A stretch of DNA of 64,000 nt, taken from NCBI GenBank assembly GCA_030748575.1, contig JASMLR010000002.1, forward strand, positions 230,069-294,068, given 5' to 3'. Shown one piece after another: positions 33,652 to 43,325 of this stretch; within the stretch, counting starts at the first letter, position 1; each line of letters opens with the position of its first letter. Origin of the DNA: Phycisphaerales bacterium. GTDB lineage: Bacteria > Planctomycetota > Phycisphaerae > Phycisphaerales > SM1A02. The notes beneath the pieces are model-generated. The model saw only the letters and a program-made list of their open reading frames with translations. It ran no database searches and was not told the DNA's origin. Position numbers and translations under genes: made by a program.

Positions 33652-35699
33652 TGACTAGTACCGCCAATACCGCCGAGAAACCGGCGCTCAAGCACACCTA
33701 CCGGACAGCCCCGGTCGCATCGCCGGGGATGCCGTCCGGCATTCCGTACATCATCGGAAACGAAGCCGCAGAGCGATTCAGTTTCTACGGGATGAAGGGC
33801 ATCCTGGTCATCTTCATGACCACCTACCTCTTCCTCCTTCCGGGCGCTACGGGCAGTGAGCCGATGCCCGAGACCGAGGCGATTGCGAACTATCACTGGT
33901 TCACGACGGCCGTCTACTTCACGCCCATTCTGGGCGCGCTGCTCAGTGACATCTTGTTCGGAAAGTACCTGACCATCATCACGCTGAGCGTGGTGTACTG
34001 CCTCGGGCATGGTGTGCTGGCGCTGATGGGCATGGGAGATGACATCAATCCGGCACTGATGCTGCTGATCGGACTTGGCCTGATCTCCTTCGGCTCCGGA
34101 GGCATCAAGCCGTGTGTGTCCGCGCATGTCGGCGATCAGTTCGGCGAGCGCAACAGCCATCTCATTTCCAAGGTGTTCGGATGGTTCTACTTCGCGATCA
34201 ATACCGGCGCATTCCTCTCTACGATGATGACGCCGTGGTTTCTTGAGTGGTACGGACCACACCTGGCGTTCGGGGTTCCGGGCGCCCTGATGGTGATCGC
34301 CACCATCATGTTCTGGGCGGGGCGGCACGAGTTCATCCACGTGCCCGCCGGAGGCGTGACCTGGTTCAAGGAAACGTTCAGTTGGAAGGGCATTGCGTCG
34401 ATTCTGAAGCTGGGCATCATCTACATCTTTGTTGCCGTGTTCTGGGCGCTGTTTGATCAGACCGGCTCGTCCTGGGTCCTGCAGGCTCGCGATCTTGACA
34501 GGCACTTCCTCGGGATCGAGTGGTTGCCGTCTCAGATTCAGATGGTCAACCCGATCATGATTCTGATTCTGATCCCGACGTTCTCCTTCCTGATCTATCC
34601 CGCCATCAACCGCGTGTTCCCATTGACCCCCATTCGCAAGATTGGCATTGGCCTCTTCGTCATGGTGCCGGGGTTTGCCATGGTCGCACTGCTGCAAGCG
34701 GCCATCGACGGTGGCGCGAGCCCGAGTATTGGTTGGCAGATCGCCGCTTATGCGATTCTGACAGCGTCCGAAGTCATGGTGTCGATCACCTGCCTGGAGT
34801 TCTCGTACACCCAGGCGCCGCGGGCGATGAAGTCCGTCATCATGGCCATCTTCCTGATGAGCGTCTCGCTCGGCAACATCTTCACCGCGGTCGTCAACAA
34901 GGCGATCTTTGTCGAGTCGAGCGCCACGCCTGCCAAGACGCTGGCCGTCTCAATGGGCAAGGAGGACATGGACGGCGATGCCCGTATGGCGGCAGCGAAG
35001 AAGGCCGGCGTCACGTACGAGTCCATGCCGGGCGAAGACTTTGCGCTGTCGCTTGCTGGCGTTGACGGTGTGCTTGGGTCAGATGACGACATTCGATTGG
35101 GCTTTGCGCCTGACGGGACGATGTCCGGATTCGTCGACGACGAAGCAGACGCGATTCAATCCGCGATCGACCGAATTGGCGACGCATGGAAGGCGGCAGG
35201 GCGATTGCCAACGCAGGAAGCCGGCGGCGCGTTGGTTGAGTCTCTCCTGGACCCGTGGGGGAACCCGCTGCGGTACCAGTTGGTCAGTCGTGATCAGTTC
35301 ATTGTGTCCAGTGACGGGCCGGATGCCGTGTGGCAGAGCGAGTACGACATTCGGGCCGAGGTCACGGTGACGTCGACACATTCCAGCGAGGCGAAGGCAG
35401 ACGCCGGGGACGAGCAGCGGGGCGACCTGATGGCCTGGGCGCACCCCGAGAAGACCTGGATCGAGCGTCGCATGGAGGAGTTGGACCGGACGCCCGAAGA
35501 GGCTGGGGTGGCCGAGCCGGAAGACAACGGCGACTTCGGGTACGACGTTCGTTGGGATGTCGGAGGCGCGACGACGCTCGCGGGCGCCGCCTACTTCTGG
35601 TTCTTCACCTGGGTGATGCTCGGGACGGCGGTGCTGTTCGTTCCGGTGGGCTGCCTGTATCGACCGCGGACGTATCTGCAGATCGAGGAGGATGCCTAG
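33651..35699 (+). CDS. POT-family peptide transporter with large soluble insertion
   Basis: 682 residues; GAGGAA precedes the ATG. The POT signature NEAAERFSFYGMKGILV (ExxERFxYYG type) begins at residue 37, and GSGGIKPCVSAHVGDQF matches the second conserved block; EFSYTQAPRAMKS near residue 383 matches the C-terminal one. It should import di/tripeptides with protons. Between the helix ending at about 420 and the last helix at about 640 lies an insertion of about 215 residues. It includes DPWGNPLRYQLV and FIVSSDGPD, a pattern like the C-terminal domain of type II pseudopilin GspG. The ordinary last loop of bacterial POTs is short, so this is a real peculiarity. Confidence 0.9.
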   Translation: MTSTANTAEKPALKHTYRTAPVASPGMPSGIPYIIGNEAAERFSFYGMKGILVIFMTTYLFLLPGATGSEPMPETEAIANYHWFTTAVYFTPILGALLSDILFGKYLTIITLSVVYCLGHGVLALMGMGDDINPALMLLIGLGLISFGSGGIKPCVSAHVGDQFGERNSHLISKVFGWFYFAINTGAFLSTMMTPWFLEWYGPHLAFGVPGALMVIATIMFWAGRHEFIHVPAGGVTWFKETFSWKGIASILKLGIIYIFVAVFWALFDQTGSSWVLQARDLDRHFLGIEWLPSQIQMVNPIMILILIPTFSFLIYPAINRVFPLTPIRKIGIGLFVMVPGFAMVALLQAAIDGGASPSIGWQIAAYAILTASEVMVSITCLEFSYTQAPRAMKSVIMAIFLMSVSLGNIFTAVVNKAIFVESSATPAKTLAVSMGKEDMDGDARMAAAKKAGVTYESMPGEDFALSLAGVDGVLGSDDDIRLGFAPDGTMSGFVDDEADAIQSAIDRIGDAWKAAGRLPTQEAGGALVESLLDPWGNPLRYQLVSRDQFIVSSDGPDAVWQSEYDIRAEVTVTSTHSSEAKADAGDEQRGDLMAWAHPEKTWIERRMEELDRTPEEAGVAEPEDNGDFGYDVRWDVGGATTLAGAAYFWFFTWVMLGTAVLFVPVGCLYRPRTYLQIEEDA

Positions 35700-35702
35700 C
35701 GG

Positions 35703-36923
35703 CTATCTGGCGGGCTCGGCCGCCTGCCGGGCCTCGGCCGTCTCCCGACGTGGCCGCATGGCTCGAAGGCGGACCGTTTCGGCCCCCGGATCGAGGAGGA
35801 CGAACGGCCGCATGGGATCGGTCGTCGACCGGGCATAGACCGGCGCATGGTCGACCCGCACGACGTTGCGAAGGTCCGAGCGGCTCTGCCAGTGCAGACC
35901 CTTGGGCATGGTGAGGAGAAAGTCGCCCCGGTTGTCGTAAATGGCGTCGATCGACCCTGGTGCGAGGGACACCAGTCGATCGTCGTTGATGCCTGTCGGC
36001 ATCCACACGTTGATGCACTGTTGGGTGGGGTGGTAGAACACGACCTGCTCAACCGCCGGACTGGCCAGGCCCTGCACGGCGGTTCGGTTGGCGGTTGCTG
36101 CCGCCGCATCCCAGCGGCTGGCGCCGACCATGACAAGCACCTGCCGCGGGTTCTCCTTGATGGTGTCGGGACGCTCGCCATTGATCGAGAGCAGCGACAG
36201 GACCCCTTGGCTGTCCAGTCGCCAGACTGAGAGCCGGGTGCTTCGCGGACTCCACATCGGGAAGAGCCAGTCTTCGTCATCCGCCGGGAGTTCGAATTCC
36301 CGTCCGTCAGCGAAGCGGAAGGCCAGCGAAAACGACACGCCGTCCCGCGGCCGCGTGGACCACGCCAGACGCCCGCGTGGCCCGAGGGTCGGCATGGTGT
36401 TGACCTGATCGTCACGGACGAGCCAGGTCAGCTCGCCGGACCGCCAGTCGATGCGGGCGATCCACCTGCTGCCGTCGCGTCGGAGTGATTCGACGAGGAA
36501 GCCCTCCTTGTCGGCAGCGTCGGTCAGCACGAGCGGGGACTCAATGGTCGTCTGCAACCGCATCCCGCCGAACCCGGGGAGAATCTCCCAGATCTCGATG
36601 CGGGCGCCCTCCGGAGGAACCGCCCCGGGCAGGCCCATGCGGGCCGCGTTGCTCGGGGGTGTGCCGGCGCTTGTTGCGATCCACCGCCCGTCGGGGCTCA
36701 GAAGTGGAAGAATGGTCGCATTCCACGGCAACGCGCCAAGCGACCATGCTTCTCCCTGAAACGCGCCTTGCGTGGCCTCATTGGCCCGCTGTTGCCGCTC
36801 CGCGATCTCATTGAGGGCGTCAGCCTGCGACTGCGTCAGTCGCGTTCGCTTGGGCCATGTTGACTGCTCGCACCCGGCTGAGGCGAGGACGGCCGCTATC
36901 AGAATGAGGCGTCCGATGGTCAC
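35703..36923 (-). CDS. Lipoprotein with beta-propeller-like repeats, end of the type II secretion operon
   Basis: 406 residues from a GTG at 36923, in a GTGA overlap with the gspD stop. The lipobox LASAGC places the lipidated Cys at residue 18. A short helix follows (SQADALNEIAERQQRANEAT). The rest looks like a TolB/WD-type propeller with recurring LSPDGRWIATSA, LGPRGRLAWSTRP, and IYDNRGDFLLTMP. Coupled translation with the secretin suggests a role in secretin assembly or outer-membrane placement (a pilotin-like job), but there is no pilotin similarity to support this, so it is only inferred from position. Confidence 0.75.
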   Translation of the reverse strand: MTIGRLILIAAVLASAGCEQSTWPKRTRLTQSQADALNEIAERQQRANEATQGAFQGEAWSLGALPWNATILPLLSPDGRWIATSAGTPPSNAARMGLPGAVPPEGARIEIWEILPGFGGMRLQTTIESPLVLTDAADKEGFLVESLRRDGSRWIARIDWRSGELTWLVRDDQVNTMPTLGPRGRLAWSTRPRDGVSFSLAFRFADGREFELPADDEDWLFPMWSPRSTRLSVWRLDSQGVLSLLSINGERPDTIKENPRQVLVMVGASRWDAAAATANRTAVQGLASPAVEQVVFYHPTQQCINVWMPTGINDDRLVSLAPGSIDAIYDNRGDFLLTMPKGLHWQSRSDLRNVVRVDHAPVYARSTTDPMRPFVLLDPGAETVRLRAMRPRRETAEARQAAEPAR

Positions 36924-39900
36924 GGCGAGGTGTTCCTCCGTGGCGTCAGTTCGATGAGTTCAGGTTCGTATGCATCGATCTGATTCTGGGTGGGCTCTTC
37001 GCTCGGAAGCAGGACGCGGCCTCCGCTCCCGGAAGGGGTGTGTCGTCCCAGTCGCTCATGGACGTTCAGATCGATGATCTTCTCGCCCTCTGCGATCTGC
37101 TCTGCGAGCGGTCGGGCGACTGACTCAAGGCGTCCGAGGTCTTCGAGGTTGTAGTTGTCGTAGTTGTCAACGGGGCGGTGCACGACCGTGGGCGTGATGA
37201 AGGCGATCAACTCGGTCCGCTCCAGCTTCTCGTCATTGAACTCGAAGAGTTGGCCGATGATCGGAATGTCCGCCAGTAGCGGAATGCGGTCCCGCTTGAT
37301 CTGCTCCAGTTCGCGAAGCAGCCCGCCCAGCACGATGGTCTGGCCATCGAGCAGAATGGCGTGGGTCGTGACCTGCTTTCGGTCAAAGATCTCACTCTGG
37401 GTGTTGCCGACGTTGACGGCGCCCTTCGCCTGAGAGAGTTCCAGGCTCACGGCCAGATCGACCGCGCCTTCCTCGGTGATCCGCGGTCGAACGTTCAGGA
37501 ACACACCGACATTCTTGTACTCGATGGTCGTTGTGAGATTCTGCAGGCCGGTTGATGCCTCCACCGATCCCGTGGCGATCGGATACTCCTGGCCGGCGAA
37601 GAACACGGCTTCCTCGTTATCTGCAGTGAAGACTCGTGGCTCCTGGATCACGCGGGTGTTGGTGATCGAGTTGAGCGCTTCGATAATCACATTGATGTCA
37701 AAGGGGCCGAGCGTCAGCGTATTGGTCTGTGATCCATCGAGCATGTTGGTGATGAAGTCGATGGCTCCCATTGTGAGATCGACCGATCCGGCGACCAGGG
37801 CACCGGTGTCCGGTTGCCATCCGGTTCCGACCCGCATGCCGAGATTGAGCGCGTCGCCCAGATCGACCTCGACGATGGTGGCCGAGAGCATCACCTGACG
37901 CCTCGGTTGGTCAAATGCTTCGATCAGTTTGCGCATCGGCTCGCGGTACGCGGTGGGGGCCAGGATGGCCAGCGCGTTCTGTCTGACGATGGGAACAACC
38001 CGGACTTTCCCGATGAGTGACGATTCCGGAGCCTGTTCGTCAGAGTCGCCGGAGTTGCCCCAGGGGAACTGAAGATCCGATGACGTTCCTGAGGTGTCGG
38101 GTCCGGAGACGTTGAGGCCGTCGCCACTGGTTGAGAACCCTTCAGCCGTGAGCCCGGTCTCCGGGCGAGGAAGCGATACGCGTCCGCCTGCCTTGGCCAG
38201 CAGGATGTTGATCTCCTCCGTCAGAGCCACCGCGTCGGCGTACTTCAGCGGAATGATCTCGGGAAGACCGGCATCGGAAGGCTGGTCGATTTCTTCGATC
38301 ACGCTCTGAATGAACGAGAAACTCTCTTCGGTCTTGGCCAGCACGAGCAGGGCGTTACGGTCGGGGAAGGCCTCGAACTGGTACACGCCAGCAATGCCGG
38401 CGGTTGCATCGGTCCGCTGCGACTGGCCGGACCCGCCCTGGCGGCCCGACCGGCGGTTGCTGGAGCCGGAGGATCCGGAAGAGCCGCCGCCGAGTACCGC
38501 CGTCAGCAGGTCGGTCACCTTGATGGGATCGGTGTACTTCAGAATGAAGAGGCGAGAGGTCCCCTCCGGGCGAGGGCGATCCCACTGGGTCTCGATGAGC
38601 GTCGCGATCTCTTCGACCGTCTTCTGCTCGCCCTGCACCGTCACCGTGTTCTGCTGCTCATTCACGGTCAGCCGCAACTCGGCTTCCGGGATGCCTTCGG
38701 TGGACGTCGTCGTGGCGCCCGAGGAGCCGGAGCTTCGGTTCCGCTGATTGCGGTTGCTCTGGTTCTGGTTGGATCGGTTCGTGGACGATGTGCCTCCGGA
38801 CTGTTCAAACAGTTCCAGCACATTGGTTTCGATCTCGCGGGCGTCGGCGTAGCGGAGCCGGAATGTCTGAATGACCGGTTGGAGCCACTTCCGGTCGATG
38901 TCGTTGATGATCTGCTCCACCTGCTGGCACAGCCCGACGTCACCGAGCACCATGATCTGGTTGGAGAGGTCGTCCTCGCTGATGATGGCCCAGTCTTCAG
39001 GGAAGAACCCCTGGAGCCCGTCCTTGATCTGGGCGGCATCGGTGTTCCGAATCTGGAAGATCTTGAAAATGAGGCCCCCGCGGTCCGTCCGGTCCGCGAC
39101 CGATGTTTCCGCGGACACGACCTCGATCTCTCCGAGTTGCGTCACCATGTTGTCCATCTCGCCGATGAAGATGACGCGAGGTCGCTCGATGATGCCGATG
39201 TCCTGCATCCGCAGGTAGGTGAAGATGAAGTCCAACGCTTCGGTTCTGGACATCGGGTGATCGGCCACAATGTTGTACCCGTCGCGGGACCCGCCCGGGT
39301 TGTTTGGCAGATCGATCGGCATCACGATCTTGCCGGTCTCCAGCGCGATGAACTCGATGAGTTCCTCCAACTGCACATCCTTGAACGCGAGGACCACCGG
39401 TTCGTCTTTGACCGGACGTCGGTCGGGTCGAATGCCCTCGGTGCTCCACACGACCGGCTCCGGCTCGGCCGCTGCATCGGCCTCCTCGCCTGCGTCGTCG
39501 TCAGGCAGGGCCGCTTCCTCAGCCGGTGCCTCTTCGAGCGACGCCTCGGCAATTTCCTCTTCGAGCACCGCCTCATCGGCGTCGCCAGCCGCCTCTTCCG
39601 TGACTTCTTCCACGACCTCGATGTCGGCTTCCGGCTCGGCTTCCGGGGCCACGCCCGGCTCGTTGGCCTGAGCGGGTTCAGCCGGCGGCGAGACCGCGGG
39701 GTCATCCGTTGGGTTCGGTTCGGCCGGAGGTGGCTCCAGCGGCACCGGCGGTGGGGGCGGCGCGGGTTCGGGCCGGCCGCTCTGGGCACCTGCGGGGGTC
39801 GCCAGCATCACGGCCAGCAGTACGGCCGGCAGTATGGCCAGCAAGGGCGCAATCGCTGAAATCCTTCGAGACGTCATTTCCACGGGGCGTCCTCTCTGTG

Positions 39901-39958
39901 GTCGAGCCCGAGTAACGCGGAAGGGGCGGCGTGATTCGGTGAAATCCATGAGATTCAT
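36920..39958 (-). CDS. gspD: Type II secretion secretin GspD
   Basis: 1012 residues. The ATG at 39958 overlaps the preceding stop as ATGA; an in-frame ATG at 39877 sits directly before the hydrophobic signal and is an alternative. After the signal comes a long Pro/Glu/Ala-rich acidic linker (about 60-175). N0-N3 domains follow, including LKYADAVALTEEINILL and VVPIVRQNALAILAP. The secretin core has VMLSATIVEVDLGD, RVIQEPRVFTADNEEAVFFAGQEYPI, VGVFLNVRPRIT and LLADIPIIGQLF. Low-complexity Ser/Asn/Gly inserts interrupt two N domains. It forms the outer-membrane channel. Confidence 0.95.
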   Translation of the reverse strand: MNLMDFTESRRPFRVTRARPQRGRPVEMTSRRISAIAPLLAILPAVLLAVMLATPAGAQSGRPEPAPPPPPVPLEPPPAEPNPTDDPAVSPPAEPAQANEPGVAPEAEPEADIEVVEEVTEEAAGDADEAVLEEEIAEASLEEAPAEEAALPDDDAGEEADAAAEPEPVVWSTEGIRPDRRPVKDEPVVLAFKDVQLEELIEFIALETGKIVMPIDLPNNPGGSRDGYNIVADHPMSRTEALDFIFTYLRMQDIGIIERPRVIFIGEMDNMVTQLGEIEVVSAETSVADRTDRGGLIFKIFQIRNTDAAQIKDGLQGFFPEDWAIISEDDLSNQIMVLGDVGLCQQVEQIINDIDRKWLQPVIQTFRLRYADAREIETNVLELFEQSGGTSSTNRSNQNQSNRNQRNRSSGSSGATTTSTEGIPEAELRLTVNEQQNTVTVQGEQKTVEEIATLIETQWDRPRPEGTSRLFILKYTDPIKVTDLLTAVLGGGSSGSSGSSNRRSGRQGGSGQSQRTDATAGIAGVYQFEAFPDRNALLVLAKTEESFSFIQSVIEEIDQPSDAGLPEIIPLKYADAVALTEEINILLAKAGGRVSLPRPETGLTAEGFSTSGDGLNVSGPDTSGTSSDLQFPWGNSGDSDEQAPESSLIGKVRVVPIVRQNALAILAPTAYREPMRKLIEAFDQPRRQVMLSATIVEVDLGDALNLGMRVGTGWQPDTGALVAGSVDLTMGAIDFITNMLDGSQTNTLTLGPFDINVIIEALNSITNTRVIQEPRVFTADNEEAVFFAGQEYPIATGSVEASTGLQNLTTTIEYKNVGVFLNVRPRITEEGAVDLAVSLELSQAKGAVNVGNTQSEIFDRKQVTTHAILLDGQTIVLGGLLRELEQIKRDRIPLLADIPIIGQLFEFNDEKLERTELIAFITPTVVHRPVDNYDNYNLEDLGRLESVARPLAEQIAEGEKIIDLNVHERLGRHTPSGSGGRVLLPSEEPTQNQIDAYEPELIELTPRRNTSP

Positions 39959-40686
39959 TCCGGTGCCGTCCTTCGAGGTCGCGCCTCGTCAACTGTGCGT
40001 GTGGTCGATGCTGTGGGGAGTTCAATCACGTCCTTCAACGGGCCATCTTCCCAGGGGTCCTCGGCCTCGTCGAAAAGTGAGACCGTGAAGGGGCCGCCTT
40101 CCTTCCACATCAGTTCTGCGTGGTGGGGAGCCTGTACCGACACGACCTCGATCTCGTCCATCATTCGTCCGACCGGGATGACCATCAGGCCCTTGTCGGC
40201 TCTGAAAATCACGTCGGACCCGTAGATGGCGATGATGTCCGGCCCGCCGTACCGCTTCGGACGTGGATCCACCTTCGGGACATCGGCCGGCTTGGGCGCC
40301 TCGCGCGGCTTGCACGTCTCCGGTCCGCACGTGGTGTCCTTGCCCTGGAATCGTCCGCCGCGATCGAGGCAGGCGTCCCGCCGCATCACGGTGCACTCCT
40401 GGCCTACGCAGCAGGCTCCGGTGGGCTCGGGCGGCTTGGGCTTCGGGGGTGCCGGTGGCTCAAAGAAGAATGACCGGCCGTGGACCCGGTTGAGGTCCGT
40501 GCGATGCGCCTGGTCATGGGTGGCCAGCAGTTGGGAATACGTGGCATCGCTCGGCGCCGCGCCTCCCCCAAGCGCACCGAGCGAGGCAAGAAACGGGATG
40601 ACCAGCCAGAGCGCCAGGACGACAAGCCCCGCACCACAGAACAGGCTGACTCCCAGAGGGCCTCTGAGGGCCTCGCGGTCGATCAT
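39955..40686 (-). CDS. GspC/PilP-position inner-membrane protein with a GACC Cys-rich module
   Basis: 243 residues from ATG 40686 (ATGA with the upstream gene). One membrane helix near the N-terminus (VSLFCGAGLVVLALWLVIPFL), a Pro-rich linker, then at residues 90-125 a Cys module GACCVGQEC...C...GRFQGKDTTCGPETC. This is the same pattern as the modules in the secreted mosaic protein at 8577-11717. The C-terminal part (IAIYGSDVIFRADKGLMVIPVG) is beta rich and may be the HR/PilP-like domain that contacts the secretin, whose gene follows. The functional assignment rests on position and topology, not on clear homology. Confidence 0.7.
   Translation of the reverse strand: MIDREALRGPLGVSLFCGAGLVVLALWLVIPFLASLGALGGGAAPSDATYSQLLATHDQAHRTDLNRVHGRSFFFEPPAPPKPKPPEPTGACCVGQECTVMRRDACLDRGGRFQGKDTTCGPETCKPREAPKPADVPKVDPRPKRYGGPDIIAIYGSDVIFRADKGLMVIPVGRMMDEIEVVSVQAPHHAELMWKEGGPFTVSLFDEAEDPWEDGPLKDVIELPTASTTRTVDEARPRRTAPE
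40312..40419 (-). repeat. Single GACC Cys-rich module inside the GspC/PilP-like gene
   Basis: Codons 90-125. Six cysteines spaced as in the five modules of the large secreted protein, including the FQGKDTTC variant of YQGDxxxC. Flanked by a Pro/Lys-rich linker on both sides. Confidence 0.8.
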
Positions 40687-41264
40687 CGCCGCCTTCCTCC
40701 ACGCACCCATGCTTCGATCGTCAGCTCAACGGCCAGTTTGCCACCGGCTTTGCCTCGCTGCACACGGGCGTTGCTGATGGCCTCAAGGGCCGGGCTGTCC
40801 TCCAACGCCCCGATGATCTCGATGGCCTTCTCATGGTCGGCCTCGAAACTGACGGTGGCCTTGATGCGGTCGATGCCCGGCAGCGTCGCCCCGCCGACCT
40901 TGACCGCGCTCGACGCCTCATTGAACTTGTATCCGCGTACCTCGAACTCACGCATGATGGCGTTGACCGCTTCAAGCATGTCCTGGGACTCCGTCGCTCG
41001 CTGCGACGGGGAGGACAGGGGACCGTACGCAACGACGTTGGATCGCTGCATGGCGGCCTGCTCACGGGCGCGATCGACGCGTTCCGTCTGCGCCTCGATC
41101 TCATCGGCAGCGCCGCCCCACGAAGACGAGATCGGGTCGATCAGGCTCGACCAGAGGAGAAACACCACCAATACCAGTCCAAGCCCGAAGATCAGCCGGG
41201 TGCCCCGGCTCATGCGGTTGTATTCATCTCGCAGGCGAGGCGCCAGTCCCGTCGCGTCGGTCAT
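40683..41264 (-). CDS. GspM/PilO-like inner-membrane protein
   Basis: 193 residues. One N-terminal membrane helix (LIFGLGLVLVVFLLWSSLI), a helical coiled-coil-like stretch (ADEIEAQTERVDRAREQAAMQ), then a ferredoxin-like alpha/beta fold typical of GspM/PilO (VSFEADHEKAIEIIGALEDSPALEAISNA). It probably links the cytoplasmic ATPase platform to the secretin through the GspL-like partner. Both ends are in ATGA overlaps with neighbours (41261-41264 and 40683-40686). Confidence 0.8.
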   Translation of the reverse strand: MTDATGLAPRLRDEYNRMSRGTRLIFGLGLVLVVFLLWSSLIDPISSSWGGAADEIEAQTERVDRAREQAAMQRSNVVAYGPLSSPSQRATESQDMLEAVNAIMREFEVRGYKFNEASSAVKVGGATLPGIDRIKATVSFEADHEKAIEIIGALEDSPALEAISNARVQRGKAGGKLAVELTIEAWVRGGRRR

Positions 41265-43246
41265 GACCCGCCCTCCCGCCCCAACTTGCGGAGGTGCTCA
41301 AAGAGCCGCCTCCAGTAGTCGTCGAGCGTCGGATCATTGAAGCGGGCCTTGACTTTGGTCACTTCATTGACCTTGGCGAGGGTCTCCGCGCGGTTGAGCG
41401 TGGCGATCTGCGCGTCGGTCAGAATCTCCGGCATGGCGCCGAGGTCCTCGGCTGAGAGGTCGCCGCTTCGCGCCGACGTGCCAGCCACGCTCCGCGACGC
41501 CGTGTCCGACGCCGACATGTCGCCACCGCCGCCGGGACGGGAGCCACCTGGTCGCGTGTCGGTTCGGCGGGGGATGACCGATGGGGGCGTCGTCGATGGG
41601 GGTGTATGGGGCTTCGTTGCCGCGGGGCTGCCTGCGCCGGAGGGGCTCGCTGGGCCTTGAGCCAGGGTGCCGCCGCCAGGAGACGCGGGTGTGGACGGGC
41701 CGGCCGGCGCCGGTCGGGCGGATGCTGGTGCGGGGCCGCCAGTGCTCGCGTCCGCTTCACCTGGCAGCCAGGTGGCGGCCACGCTTGGTCTGGGATCGGG
41801 CCCACCCTCGGCGGTCGTCGGGAGCGAGTATCGCCGCTGCTGGTGCGTCCAGGCCGCGAAGTCCTGCTCGGGTGGGTAGGTCGGGCGGACCGCCGGAGCG
41901 CCGATGTCTGCGTTCAGCGAGAAAGACCGCTCGCCCAGATTGGACTGGCCACCCCACTCCACGGTGACGTCTTTGAAGACGCGGGAGGACTGCATGTTCG
42001 CCTTCATGTTGCCGATGAGGTCGGCGGCCGGCGTGCCCTGGTAGGTCGTCGCGTCCCCCGCGATCCGAATCGGCTCACCGGCTCCCATCTTGATGCTCTC
42101 GATCTTGACGCCCAGAGGCGTCGCGGCGGCAATGTCCGCCAGCAGTTTGGTGACCGGCAGGGAGCCTGTCCCCAACTGGGCGTACAGCCGGTTCCGCTGC
42201 TCCACGGCCGAGGCGGATTGCACGGCTTGGGTCAGTCCGGAGTGGGCCATGCTGAGCAGGGCGTAGCGGACACCGTTGAGCACCAACGGGCCGAGCAGCA
42301 GCACAATGACGAAGGCTGCCGCCAACCGAAGGGCCATGCGTGGGTTCGACAGTCGATCGATCCACCGCTCGGTGAAGGTGGGCTCGTGCTTCGGGAGTCT
42401 GGGCCGCAGGACGGTCAGCGAGGCAAAGTCGTCTGAGGTGGCCAGGCCGCACGCCAGGGCCATCAGGAAGGGCGTCGGATCCTCAGGAAGCGAGCCTGTG
42501 ACGCGCCGCAGAATCAGCGTGGCGGCCTCCGGCGAGAGCGCATGGTCCGGGCTTGCCGTTGCGGGGGCCGACAGGCGGGTCGCTTCGTCGGCCGACCACC
42601 CTGCTTGCATGGCGGACTCCAGCACAAACCGCGTGGCGGCTTCAGGGGAATCAAATGCGCCCGCGTGCGTGGAGCGGAGTGCCAACTTACCTCGGCCCGA
42701 AAGCACCAGCGCCGTACTGCCGTCGGCCGCGTCATGCCAGAGGAGCGGGACGTCCGGGTGCCCGCTGGCCGCCGCGGAGAGCAGGCCCGCGACGTCCGGA
42801 ACGGCCAGCGTCGACGTCTCATCGAGTGGTGGAATCGGCACCTCTCGAGCGGAGGGCCAGGCCACCGCGACGCCCACGCGTTCGTCTTCCGGGCCCGTGG
42901 CCGGAAGGAGGGCGACTGCCTGACGGTGCAGGGGTGCCGAGTCGCCCAATCGTTCGGCCGCAATCTCGTGCAGGCGATGATCGACGTCCGCTTCATCGCC
43001 TCGGCCCAGCCCGATCGAACGGCAGATCACGCTCCGAGCGGGGATGACGATTCGGGTGGCGGTGTCGGCCGGGTTGCACCAGGCCGGGACCTGATCAGTC
43101 TCCAGCCGGGCGGCATCCAGAACCTCGATGCCGGTGGCTCCAGGGCGGTATCGCACGGCGGACCAGGCCCCGTCCACCCAATGCAGCATCGCCATCGAAG
43201 TGGCGGTGTCCTGGGCCGATTGGCTGGGGGCTCCGAGCCTGCTCAT
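41261..43246 (-). CDS. GspL-like (PilM/PilN-like) assembly-platform protein
   Basis: 661 residues from ATG 43246; the gap of 79 nt to gspK is odd in an otherwise overlapping operon and the frame stays open upstream, so a non-ATG start is possible. The N-terminal 300 residues resemble an actin-like PilM/GspL cytoplasmic domain (ARSVICRSIGLGRGDEADVD, VLSGRGKLALRST). A membrane helix (AAFVIVLLLGPLVLNGVRYAL) follows, then a PilN-like periplasmic region (LPVTKLLADIAAATPLGVKI) and a long Pro/Ala/Gly/Ser tail. It should recruit the GspE ATPase to the membrane. Confidence 0.78.
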   Translation of the reverse strand: MSRLGAPSQSAQDTATSMAMLHWVDGAWSAVRYRPGATGIEVLDAARLETDQVPAWCNPADTATRIVIPARSVICRSIGLGRGDEADVDHRLHEIAAERLGDSAPLHRQAVALLPATGPEDERVGVAVAWPSAREVPIPPLDETSTLAVPDVAGLLSAAASGHPDVPLLWHDAADGSTALVLSGRGKLALRSTHAGAFDSPEAATRFVLESAMQAGWSADEATRLSAPATASPDHALSPEAATLILRRVTGSLPEDPTPFLMALACGLATSDDFASLTVLRPRLPKHEPTFTERWIDRLSNPRMALRLAAAFVIVLLLGPLVLNGVRYALLSMAHSGLTQAVQSASAVEQRNRLYAQLGTGSLPVTKLLADIAAATPLGVKIESIKMGAGEPIRIAGDATTYQGTPAADLIGNMKANMQSSRVFKDVTVEWGGQSNLGERSFSLNADIGAPAVRPTYPPEQDFAAWTHQQRRYSLPTTAEGGPDPRPSVAATWLPGEADASTGGPAPASARPAPAGPSTPASPGGGTLAQGPASPSGAGSPAATKPHTPPSTTPPSVIPRRTDTRPGGSRPGGGGDMSASDTASRSVAGTSARSGDLSAEDLGAMPEILTDAQIATLNRAETLAKVNEVTKVKARFNDPTLDDYWRRLFEHLRKLGREGGS

Positions 43247-43325
43247 TGGTGTGGGAGGATATCCGAAGAGACCTGCCGCGATCGCCTCCGAGGACCGTCC
43301 ACGGCGGGTCTGCGTTGCCCTGAGC

